NCBI GenBank assembly: GCA_015501585.1
Contig: JADNRY010000006.1
Span: 558,001-622,000 of the forward strand
Length of the DNA: 64,000 nucleotides
Origin: Rhodocollybia butyracea
Taxonomy: Eukaryota > Basidiomycota > Agaricomycetes > Agaricales > Omphalotaceae
Direction of reading: 5' to 3'
Shown here in pieces: positions 52,117 to 63,135 of the stretch. Within the stretch, counting starts at the first letter, position 1. The number at the start of each line of letters is the position of its first letter. Below the pieces are notes generated by a model that saw only the letters and a list, made by a program, of their open reading frames with translations, made no database searches and was not told the origin of the DNA. The translations under genes and the position numbers were made by a program.

Positions 52117-54029
52117 ATGTGGTTACCTTCCACAAATCCCAATTTCAAACAACTTCGAGTCACAGTAGTCGGAGGGGGTCTTGGTGGACTTTCTGCTGCA
52201 ATCGCTTTACGACGTGCTGGTCATCTCGGTATGTCTGGGTGAGATCATTTCGAACGATTTTTAAGGAAATGTAGTTGAAATCTACGAACGCCGGGATTTC
52301 GACGTAGAAGTTGGCGCCTCGATCTCTTGCGCCGCCAATGGTACGCAGTGGCTACGAGAATGGGATGTTGAAATTTCCGACATGAAACCTATTGTTCTTG
52401 TTCGTGTCTTCTCGTCTCGTCCTTGAAATAATGCTCATAAATTTTCTGTTTAGAAGAAACTGGTAATGCGCGACTGGGAAACTGGAAACATTCTCAATCA
52501 GTACAACCTCGACAAATATGAAAAAGAATGGGGTAACGTCTACAATATGCTGTGATATATCCCTCATTAACCGTGATTCGACATGATACTAATCGCGACT
52601 ACAGACATAGACAAGACATGCATGCTACGCTATTGAAGGCCGCGACTTCCTTCAATGGTAAAGGAACGCCCTGTACATTGAAAATTGACCACATGTAAAT
52701 GCTTCTGGTTCTCTGACCATAGGCAGAAGGTTTTTTTATTTTCGTCCCGATTTAGATGCGAGTCGGTGAACGCGGAAGTGGGGATTGTTGGATTCAGCAA
52801 TGGCCAGAGCGTCCAAGCGGATCTTATCATCGGCGCAGACGGGATTCGAGTGAGTTCAGGTGCTCACTAAATCAAGGACCTCATTCTGACGGCATCGTCC
52901 TACTAGTCTGCTGTCCGGAGCCAGATTGGAGTCGTACCAGAAATGAAGTCAGCTCCGCAGACATGTTATCGCGTCAACGTCAAGAAATCTACTGTAGACA
53001 AGCTAGGACTCGTGAAGTACTCTTATGATCCTGCGATGTGAGTGCCTGACTTAAACTTCCTTGATTCTCCGCCTCACAACATTCGTTTGAGTCAATTTTG
53101 GGGTGGTGTTCAAGGCAAGAACGGACGATCCAAGTACTACAAGGTTGTGATGTCTCCATGTTCCGGTGGAGAGATTGTTTCCTTTTACTGTAGGCCTACG
53201 AACATCGAAAACTAGCTTTTGCTGATCGTTTTTCTAGGCTTTATGCCCACTGACTTAACAAAACACCACGAAGAGGGCTTCGTTTTCGCGGAAGTACCTG
53301 TTTCGGATGTGATAGCCGCAAAATACGATGAATTGGACCCAGACTGCGTGAACCTTTTAAAAAACTCAGTTGACCGTATGCCATGGCGTCTGTACGTTCA
53401 TCAGCCTTACACCGTAGGTCACAGCTACACTCTGGGCTATTTCGTTTCTTATCGGTAGCCCACAGCACTGGTTCAAAAACAAAGCTTGCATCTTAGGGTA
53501 AGCCTTCCATTGTTTGAGTTCTGTCATTGCTAATCACTTCGTCGTATACAGTGACGCAGCTCACCCAATGCTACCTCACCAAAGCCAGGTGCTTCCTTTT
53601 GTTCAAAGTTTGACCCTCATAAACCTACCTGGATCCAGGGCGCTTGTCAGGCCATCGAAGATGCTGCAGCACTTGGCATCATATTTTCAGAGAAATACAA
53701 CTTTACTACGAACATTTCCGCTGGGCTAGCAATGTACGAGAATATTCGTAAACCAAGGGCAACCCGAGTGCAAAACGCATCGGCATGGGCGACCGAAAAT
53801 CTGAACGAGAGGATTGGATTCACGAGTCTGACACCGCATGATACATCGTTGGCGGCTTCAGAGGGAAAACTTACAAGTAAGTGACTAGCTGTAAACGCGG
53901 ATGATGGCAGTCTGACGCTCGACTGAAATCTCAGTTAATGAGATGAACAGCTATAAGATGCATGAACATGTTGCGACGGAAGTGGCATCGCTAGCGCGAG
54001 GAATGGGTTCAGTCAGCGCGGTATTGTGA
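52117..54029 (+). CDS. FAD-dependent monooxygenase, salicylate-hydroxylase-like
   Basis: About nine exons; the first ones are 52117-52228 and 52275-52399, the last ends at 54029. The GxGxxG FAD motif is VTVVGGGLGGLSAAIALRRAG, followed by VEIYERR. The DG motif reads ADLIIGADGIRSAVR and the second FAD motif CILGDAAHPMLPH, all as in group A aromatic hydroxylases (PF01494). The middle contains HRQDMHATLLKAATS, typical of this subfamily. The enzyme should use NAD(P)H and O2 to hydroxylate an aromatic or similar ring. No disabling changes were seen; the exon joints between 52400 and 53480 were checked only for frame continuity. Confidence 0.88.
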
Positions 54030-54613
54030 AACCTCATCCCTATTCTTATTTTTCTCCTCCAAGATACGCAGATGTATTTCTCTGGGAAGAATAACTCGAG
54101 GAAGCATCAACACATCCTATATTCCTGTGTGAGACTGAATACGCTGAATTTTGAGCTGCAATCGATGAACTCGCTCGGACCTCGCGGGTCCACTTTGCAA
54201 TTGTAAAGGTCTTCAATTGTTGGGATAGATCAGCATCGGAAGGAGCTGTTAGTGCACTTCTCCAAGGTTGGTTTTAGTTTTGAGCTGGTATAGGAGAGAA
54301 TGATCTGAGTACTTTTTTTGTTTTTTGGTCAGCTGTATCCTTTTTTTTATATAAGTGGACAAAAAAACTGAGAGCAAATGACACAACTTGCGCAGAGCAT
54401 TAATACCTTGGAATATGAAGAATACCTTGACCATCCATGAGCAAACTAAGTAAGACTTGTACAGCAGCATAAGGGAGTGATGAATACCTATCGTCTAGTA
54501 AGAGAAAAGTAACAAACTAAAAAATTATAATAATGTTCCCAATGTAGTGATACCCAACTTGAATGTACAACTCCAGCGCTACTCAAGCGTCGACAGAATC
54601 ATCTTCCAACCAC
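54030..54613. other. Convergent 3' region of FAD monooxygenase and kelch genes
   Basis: About 0.6 kb, AT-rich near 54310-54370 (poly-T/poly-A runs), no supportable gene. Confidence 0.45.
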
Positions 54614-56579
54614 TCAAACCTCCACGCTGAAACTCGTCACCTGCGGTAAATAACTTCCCCCAGCCAGATCCGCAATAAAGACATCATCGTATGCCTGGCT
54701 TCCATTATACCCACCGAATACCCAAAGTCTCGAGTCTGCAAGCACAGCGGAATGGTAGCCTCGAGGTGAAGGAGGCAGACCTGCAGTAGGACGGGGTTCA
54801 TATTGAAGATTCACTGTGGTAGGAGAGGATTAGCAAAACAAAAGAGGATGAAAGCAAGGTCAACATATTGGCGATGAGAATAAACATTCACCGAGATTGA
54901 AAAACCTGATATCATTGATGTATTCCGCCCCGTTGTGACCCCCCTGTATGAAAAGATACGAGCCAACCTGAGTGGAAGTATGGGAGAGGCGTTTGTGAGA
55001 TTCGGGAAGCTCCAGGAGGGTCCATTCAAGGGTATCTGTATGGGTTAGTGAGTATTGAAGTAGAAAGGCTGATGCGAGATTGACGTACCTAGATTCAAGC
55101 ACCACACTTCAGCAAAACAATCTTTCCCATCACTCCCTCCAACCACAATCATCATATTGCCTACCAAATTCGCCGTATGGTACCCTCTCGGACTGGGAAT
55201 ACCACCAGGACCATAGGGGTTTCTGCCACTTCTCATACTACCCCCACAGTCGGTGCAATCATCGGATGCAGAATCCTTTCCCCTCACGTTCATCCTCTCC
55301 CAGACCATCTTTGCTACATCTAACGTCCAAACATCATTCAACGCCATCATACCATTCCCCCTCCGAATATCCATATCTTGCCAGTGTAATACACAGCAGT
55401 ATGTGCTCGTCTCGGGGCGGGTATTTCACCATAGGTGTGTGATGAAGGAATTGGACTAGAGCGTAAAGAAGCGGTGTCGGCACCGTTACCATTTGTGACT
55501 GGGTCCAAACCGCTACCTGCACTTGGAGGGCCTGGTGCACTACCAATGATCTGACCTGTTGGATCTCGAACGACCCCGCTAACGGCAGGTTTTGTCCATT
55601 TCCGGGTTATAGTATCAAGGACGTAAACAGTGTCACTGTAAGATGCAGATTGGCCGCCGCCAAAGACATAGATTTTGCGATCTACAAGTGTTGCTGTATG
55701 CGCACGAGAGGGAGGAGGAAGCTCGCCTGCTGTAGTGGGATGTGACCATTGCATCGTTTCTGTCAGATTTAGTGATTAGCCTTGGAAGATTCAAACGAAT
55801 GAAAGAGATTGTAACGCACCAACATCGAAACAATATAAATCTCTCGCCGTTTCCTTGTCGTCACAACCACCAAAAACCCAGGCCGTCGTATCGACGAGAG
55901 TAACTGTATGTCCCCGCATTGTACGCGTCGGACAAGCACCGTAGACAGGTGCTCTTGACCAGTACATGATTGTACTTGGCGCGAGAGAAACATCTTTTTC
56001 ATGCAAATGGGATAATTTCGGCGTTGACCTGGAGCTGGTCAGCGTTTGGGTCGATGATGAGCGTCCCAGTGAGGTTGTTCGACCGGACGAAGACGCGTCA
56101 GCTGCACGTCGTGAACTTGGGCCTGACGAAGAACTAGGTTTTCTTGAACTTGATCCTGATCTCCGACTACTACTGCTGCTTTTGCCCTCTCTGTCCCTTT
56201 CTTTTTCTCTTCCGCTGCCTCCTAGAGTGGCACTGGATACAGATGCAGACAAAGCGAAATAGGGCGACTTTGGGCTGTTGTTACGGCTGTGAGTATGTGG
56301 TAATGCGGTATCTGGAGTTGTAGGGGTAAATGGACCGTGTTCTGGCACACCGCTAAGTGGTGTCTTGACTGCTGGACCCATGTCGTTGGGAATTACTGAG
56401 TCTGATGTAGAGGCTGTAGCTAAATTTTTACTGGCGATTTCAGAGATTGAAAAGATTGATCTAGTTTCTGAGAAAGCGGAACTTTCGTCAAAACGGTCCG
56501 AGGCTGGAGTCAGACGCGGTGGTAGCTCGGTGGAAGGCGTAACAACTAAGGAAGGCCCTTGCTGCAAATTATATGCCAT
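54614..56579 (-). CDS. Kelch-repeat protein, apparent frameshift
   Basis: Starts at 56579 with a 190-residue Ser/Thr/Pro-rich N-terminal region, then kelch repeats: MRGHTVTLVDTTAWVFGGCD, SRAHTATLVDRKIYVFGGG, RRAHTAVYYTGKIWIFGGG, PRGYHTANLVGNMMIVVGG, LSHTSTQVGSYLFIQGG and PRGYHSAVLADSRLWVFGGYN, ending at 54614. Six visible blades are enough for a beta-propeller. Fungal relatives include cell-polarity proteins (Tea1-type) but no coiled-coil tail is present here, so the role is open. In the third repeat the frame breaks at the C5 run 55357-55361: six bases there would give FGGGNGMMALNDVWTLDV and restore the rest. Confidence 0.87.
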
Positions 56580-57632
56580 GACGATAATAAGCGTATAAAG
56601 AGACCGGAATTATCCTGGGACAATTTATTTTTTCTGAATTGACGCGTGTTTGACATATCATACATCACGACGAATTAGCATTAGCTTCAGCTTCAATGTC
56701 GTTAGTGGCTTCAAGCCCCGTTTACTGGAAGAAAAGCTGGCATTCTCCAGAGCTGATCAACACTGGCTGAAGCATCAGTAAAACTTTCCGCAAAAGTTGT
56801 CAAAGAAGACTGGGATGAATCTGATATGATATGATAAGATATGATCAATATGATATGATAGATATAAAGAAATTGGACCTGAATGTTGCGGCGGGATAGG
56901 CTGAAGCGACTGGATTCTGGATCCAGCCGCTGTACATACAAGTTGTTATTTTTCTGGGGGGAAGGAGGGAGACGCGAATAATGCGAGAGCCTGGTTTGAT
57001 CGCCTTGATCAATTTTGCACTTCGCTATTGTTACAACAAGAGATCTCTTCGATCCGAACATGGTCTGTTGTTGGATCCGGGCAAGATGCATGACAATGTC
57101 TTATGACTGGTGAAAGCGAGATTGCTGATATCCTCTTGTCAATAGGAAATTATGGAAGTTGCGTTCAAAAACGGTCTACATGTTTGATACTGCCGAGGTA
57201 AAATAAGCATCTTTGGCAGAAATGGGCTCATAATAGAGAGGCATATAACAGTGGAAAACCTGAAGAGGAAACGTACGATTAGTAGAGAGCCAAGCTATCA
57301 ACTTTTTGTCAGGGGACGAATCAAGGAACTTGGCTGGCGTCGCACTGATATTGTTGCGACAACTTAATTGTTCTAGTCACAGGTCCTGACAATGTCGGTC
57401 TTTCTCGCAAACAAATAGGTCCAATCTTTTCAAGGTTAGTCGAAGGCTGAACATCTGTAACCTGACCTGAAAGTTGAACAAGTAGTAGTAGTAAGATCTA
57501 GAACAAAATCAATTACAATTTACAACATAGCATGACCACAGTAAGGCTACATAGCGGAGTATAGCAAGGTAGAAAGCAAAATAAAACCAAAAGCCACAGT
57601 ACAGTAAATAAAAATATGATAACGTTGATTGC
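56580..57632. other. Intergenic region with GATA-rich tract
   Basis: About 1.05 kb separating the kelch start and the 3' end of the methyltransferase gene. Apart from the repeat listed separately there is no supportable gene. Confidence 0.45.
56822..56866. repeat. Degenerate TGATATGATA simple repeat
   Basis: Imperfect repeats of TGATA/TGATAT over 45 bp, about 245 bp upstream of the kelch start codon. It contains several GATA cores on the + strand, so it may be a GATA-factor binding cluster as well as a microsatellite. Confidence 0.6.
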
Positions 57633-60600
57633 TTATACCCACCCCCGACACCGCCTCGATCCACAAAAGCACTCCCTTGTTCCCCACGGTCTATTTCTCT
57701 CTCCTTCCCCTGTTTCACTTGCTGCTCCTTTTGACCCCTCCGGAACACTTTTCCTCTTTCCCTTCGTCTTTGTCTTCTCCAGCTTGGGCAACGGCCTTCC
57801 CGCATGATAATCCACCGTCATTTCCTCCCCTCGGGGTATGTCGTCCAAGGCAAAAAACACAAGGTGAGGAATGTTTTGTTCGGGGATGGTGTCCCAGACT
57901 GCGGTATAGACGGCGAGGTTCGGGTGGCAGGAGTGGCTGTGTAGTGTCAGAGGAGAGAAAGAGGGAAAATGGAAGACAAAGCAGATCAGCACAAGACACA
58001 ATCCACACACAAAACATATACACCCACTTCAAAAACCTCGTCCAGTTCCCACACCTCCTCGCATCGATACTATACATCTGGACATTCGGATCCAAGTCTT
58101 CCTCATCAACATCAAATCCGTTTTCTCCTCTGTTCCCATCTCCGTGAACCTCATCGATAGGTGGATCCTTTCCATCCAAATCAAACACATAGGTCTTGTC
58201 TTCCCCGAGGAGTTTGGCAGCAGTTGACCGGTGGATGAGTTCTCTGTCGGCACCGGTGAGGAAAAGCGATAAGACACGAAACTAGAAGATGAACATAAGT
58301 AAAAGGTAAACTTACCCAGTATAACAACCCAACACCATCCCTGTTCTCAAATCCTGCTCGAAACACCTCACGCCCCAACCCCTCTGTACAGTTTTGAACA
58401 CCTGAATAGGAATCCGACGGGGCTTTTGCGCTACACGATTGATGCATGACGAATATAGAGATCTGACTGAAGGAGCACAGTGACAGTACTGGTTACATTC
58501 GATAATTTCGATACCGGATGTAAGCGGGTTGTAGCGGGAGGTGTGAACAAAGAGACCCTGTGTACAATAGGAATGAGAACAACAAACGTGACCAAGAAAC
58601 ATAGAAGACAACGTACCTCTTTCGTATATGCTCTCATTGGCCTTCCAGCCTTGTCCCTTAGCTCTGATACCTCCTGACATCCGCATTGACTCGAGATACC
58701 ACAGGTTAACAATGCGGTCTTGGTACTTGTGGATTTTCCTTTACCCTTGGCATCAAATTTTACTTTCGTGCTCATATGGCTGATCCGACTTGAACTTCTT
58801 CTTCTTGAGCCAGAATGCGAACGCGTGTCCGACTCGGAATCATCAAACAACATCGCAACATCCCCATCCCCATCCAGATCCTCCTGTTTAGCAACATCGC
58901 TTTCGCATGTACATCTCAAAAACATCTCAGAATCCGGCGGCTCACGAAGCTGTGGAAGATGAGTAATGCGTCGAGATTCGAGATATCTAAAGCCGTCGTT
59001 GCGATCTCTGAATTCGGAATCTTGTTGAAAAGGCTGAGAGGAGGTGTCGTTATGTGGCGACCTTCCTGATGCCTCCAATTTTTCTAAAAATCTAAAATCA
59101 ACACGGATTCCTGGCGGCCCATCTTCGTCGTCGACCTCGTTTACAAATGTGACAGGCGCAGCACCGGCTTGGATGGCAGCAGTGGTCCAGGTTAGGGTGA
59201 GGAGGTCAAGGTTGCTGTATAGGGAAAATGGGGAGGAAATGTAGGAGTTTCATTAGATACAGGCAGAGAAAGTATCAAAGAAAACACATACCTCCTCGTT
59301 TCCTTTGCTTTCCTTTCCATGTCCCTGGCTTTTTAATATTTGTTGCCCCCATCTCCGTCTCCAAAGAGTGCCTAAACGTCGATGTAGTTGAAGGAGTGAC
59401 CGTAGACCCATATAAAGTCGTGGTCGTAGTGGAATTTGAGGCTGTTGATATCGGAGATTTGATGGCCTTCGAAGCAGGAGTTGCAAAATTCGAGGATTTC
59501 GATTCTGCAAATTTGATTTTCGACTTTGGGGTTGTAGCTGCTGTTGAATTCGAACTGGATGCAGCGGCGGAACCTGAACCCAAGACAGACCTATCCTGCC
59601 CGTTCCATTCATCCCCTAGCCTCCCAGAGCTCAGCCCTCGAGGTTTTTTGACGCCCTCGCTGGTGAAATTTCGCAGCGGGAGGAGCTTAATCTCGCGGGT
59701 TACATTTCGACTTGCTCCTTGACCAGTCCCGCTGCCACTTGCATTCCTACCAACATCTCGCATCGGATCATTTATGGAATCCGGAATATCTCCCGGCAGA
59801 TTCATCGGATCGGTTTGCGGTGTCGATGTTGCTGAGGTTCCTGTACCAGTTTCCTTCATCCTAGTATCATCCTGTGCAGCGAGACCATCTGAATACGAAT
59901 GTAGAATATTTCTTGAGTTCGACGCTGAACCAGAGTTTGAGGAGGAATCTGTTCTTCTAGATTGAACCTGATTCGGTAGGTATATATTGAACGATCTTAT
60001 ATTCGGCGTATTCGATGCGTTGGACCAAGTGGATACACTGGACGGCGTTAACGAACTGGAAGGAACGTTGGACGACGACGGGGAAGAATATAACTGGGTA
60101 CTCCTATTCGACATCTTGTATGAGATGGGATTTACTCGGTTCAAAGCTGGGGTGGACGAATAAGGGATGGCAGGTCTAGGTGCCATGGGACTGGGAAAGG
60201 GGGGTTCTGATGTCGAAGGTGGTATCCAAGGTAGAATTGTCAATGACGCTGTACCTGGTGTATGAACTGAAGATGTTGATAATAAGGTCGTGGGCATCGT
60301 GGATGCCATAGAAAGTGACCTCGTGGGTGCAATTCTCTGCTTCGGAGTGATAGATGAGGATGAAAGTATAGCAGCAGTTACAGGTAGCGACTGTGCTGAT
60401 TGAGCCACCCAATTCAGCTGAGCATTTGGCCTATCACACATGATACACTTCATTGCACCAGGAAGGTTTTTGAAAGTGCACATGAAACACGACCATTCTG
60501 TACCTGCGTCTGTACTTCCCGTCGGACTTGGCCCTCCAAGTTCAACATCATCATCTATACTGGCGTGTGCACCGCTGGAAGATGTAGATGCTACAGTCCC

Positions 60601-61697
60601 GGAAAACGCGTACGAAGAGAATGAACTTGCACTTGCAGAGGTAGAAGAATACGAGATAGCCGCAGATGACCCGGACCTGGTAGATGTCGACCGTGAAGCT
60701 GCACGCGTCCGAACACTCTGTGTCGATGTAACAATATCAAAAAGTGAAAAAGGAAAAGAAGTCAATGAAACTTACTGACCTTTCTCGCTCCCCGAGTAAG
60801 AGCAACTCGTCGGGCAGAAGCGGTAGAGTTTTGTTTTTGAGATAGCGTGGCAGAGCGAGTATCATCCACGGAACGTCTTCGATAACTCTGCTGGTCATCG
60901 TCTGTATCGGGATCTCCCATTTCCTCGTCTCTTTCTCCTCTTTCTTCGCCGTCTTCGCTCTTCTCCTCGAAACCGTCATCTTTCTCTTCCAAGTCCATCT
61001 CGTCGTCGTCCGTATCCACTTCAACCTCTTTTATCAACTTGGTCGCTTCTTTATAGCCAAGTTCGCTAACTAAAATATCCCATCTCTTCTCTAATTCCTT
61101 CTTCTGCAGTTTCTTCGCCATGTGTGCCATACCCGAACCCCGAAACTTTTCCGCCAAATCCATTTTTTCATTCATGAACTCGGCATGATTGCGCGTAGGT
61201 GTGGAGATTAGGTCTAGCGACGATGAGATTGGAATTGAGAGCGAGGGAGAGAGAGGGAAGGAAGTGAGATTCCTCTTCGTTTTGGACAAACCCAAATCCC
61301 GCTTGACCTGCTTCCTCAGACGCCGCACTTTCTTCTGCCTCGCTTCATCCCACTGCGAAGTCTCGAGGACAGAATTAGGATTGTTTTTTATGCGTTCCCA
61401 AGTGTTGGTTGTGCCGTCGATACGAGACCAAGTGGGCCAACGGGTTTCATAGCTGCAGATGAGTTGGTATTTAAACGAATGAACGATAATTGGTGTTACT
61501 CACACTTCATCTCCCCTGACAGCCTCAATCTCAACGCCAACAACTTTGAACTCCCAGTCATGATCTGGGTCCATCCCTGACCAGTCTTCAGCTTCCGACG
61601 ATGAAGTTATGTCGATGGAGGTATCACATCCAGATGAAGTTTCATGACCGGCAGAGCTGTTGGTAACTTTATTTCGTTTTTGTTTTCGTTTGGCCAT
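57633..61697 (-). CDS. SUV39/Clr4-type histone H3K9 methyltransferase with chromodomain and RanBP2 zinc finger
   Basis: Seven exons (61697-61504, 61452-60780, 60717-59292, 59167-58617, 58557-58316, 58243-58028, 57936-57633) give 1201 aa in one frame. Order: chromodomain about 48-100 (WEFKVVGVEIEAV, YETRWPTWSRIDGTTNTWER), an acidic linker, a RanBP2-type finger about 364-385 (WSCFMC..KCIMC, exact W-x-C-x2-C-x10-C-x2-C), a 380-residue Ser-rich stretch, pre-SET (FVNEVDDEDGPP, RCTCESD, SSQCGCQ, ECNQYCHC), SET (KTVQRGWGVRC, VLGCYTGELI, RFLNHSCHPN, MTVDYHAG) and post-SET (CFCGSRRCRGWV). Clr4/KMT1 writes H3K9 methylation for heterochromatin. The SET active-site residues appear intact. The finger between chromo and SET domains is unusual. 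The third intron is about 124 bp and was placed by frame and homology. Confidence 0.92.
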
Positions 61698-63135
61698 CGT
61701 TGACTATGGAATCAGAGTCCAACATATACGCGTCCTCGAAGTCGAACTGGTCCGCCGTCTGTTCTCGTCGCGAAGCGCGTGGAAAGGGGTGCGCGTAGAT
61801 GAGAAAAGGGTTGAAGGTGTGAAACCAGGTTCGATTCCCGGTCCGGAGTTCATTCTCATGATTTTCCCGCGCAAGTCATAATGGACATAGTACTGGACAG
61901 GGAGAGGGAGAAAGGAACCCGAAGGTATTTATTGGCTGCCAGATGCTCTCTGCATACCCTCGCCTCATATATCCCAGATTCTGATCCCGGTGACTCCGGC
62001 ACGTTGTGGTCGTTGTTCCTCTATTCATAGAAGTAATAATGAGCCAGATTAGCCTGGCTAGCCGTTCTCGCCTCATCTTTGACTCGAGAGAAGCTAAGTG
62101 CTGCAACATCAGGAACATCCACTCCGTAGATACATCCAGTGAACTTCATGGGGTAACCATGGCAATTCGTGAGAATCCGTGTTAGCTGAAGCTACGTGAG
62201 CGGCTTCTGAACGGCTAGCGTAAGTGTTAAAGTATCTTAGAGCTTGGACCAATAGATTAGATTACAGTAGATTATCCTCTTTGGTCCAGCTCGTGTACGC
62301 GTCAAGTCTTCTGCTTGTTGCGCTATTCTCCATATATTAGATATTCCTCGTTCTCCTTCTTTCCACTCAGCATTGATTTTTGGCCCCACCCGCCATTCCC
62401 TTTTTTTATTTGGCTCACGCTTGGTATGTTTGGGTTCATGTGATCTCTCTCCTTCAGACCCTTGCACTCCTTGCGTACAGGATTCAACGTCAACGGCCAG
62501 CTACCTCTTGGTTTTGGATTTCCTTTCCAAACCAGTATCTGTCCTGGCCCCGCTTTGCGTGACGTTGTTTTCCCCGCAAACACACAAAACTAATTATTGA
62601 TTTGATTATCTAGATTTCTTATACTCGTAATACGCGTACAAGATGCTCTTATCAAGCCCTTGCCTTATAAGCGGAGCGAGGCGTCCGAAGATAAAATCTT
62701 CAATGGAAGACGATTCGTACTGAAGTTCATCTTTACGTGGTCATCTATGCCAGCTGGATATACTGAACCCTTCATGTCCTGTATCCTTACTGTCTTCAAA
62801 AGGGAGTGGGGTTGGCATGAGTCGCTGTGATTTGGTACTCAAAATGTCGTTGTGTTAGGATCAACCGAGTGTACTTGTCTACTGAGTGCGGCAGCACTCA
62901 GATAGAGTGCCTGAAATATAACCAAGGTAGAGGAGAGCGAGGGGATAGTAAATCCCGTTGATGCCCATGGAATACTCAACCGTCAATCGAAGGCCCTTTG
63001 AGCCCTTCTCAGTTTGGACATATATAACGGTAGAGCTGTAGCTAATTTATATGAGCTAGTTACCAACACTATGGGTACCATATAGAACTATTCATGTATC
63101 TTCAGATGTCAGTGGTAATGGTTCCGACACTCTTG
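61698..63135. other. Gene-poor region
   Basis: About 1.4 kb with only short open frames on either strand (for example 62237-62600) lacking motifs or splice partners. A tRNA B-box look-alike at 61828-61841 was rejected. Confidence 0.4.

Noticed and set aside
52400..52630. Suspected frameshift in the FAD monooxygenase near EKEWG
   Set aside because: Reading on through NVYNM and using the donor CT|GTGATA restores HRQDMHATLL in frame; no shift is needed.
55966..56262. Plus-strand ORF inside the kelch gene N-terminal region
   Set aside because: Shadow of the Ser-rich repeat region on the other strand.
58720..59722. Several plus-strand ORFs over the methyltransferase gene
   Set aside because: All lie antisense to exons that splice into one chromodomain-SET protein with intact motifs.
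61824..61850. GGTTCGATTCCCGG, a good tRNA B-box/T-arm look-alike
   Set aside because: The expected 7-bp acceptor partner (CTCCGGA) and an A box are missing upstream, so no cloverleaf can be drawn.
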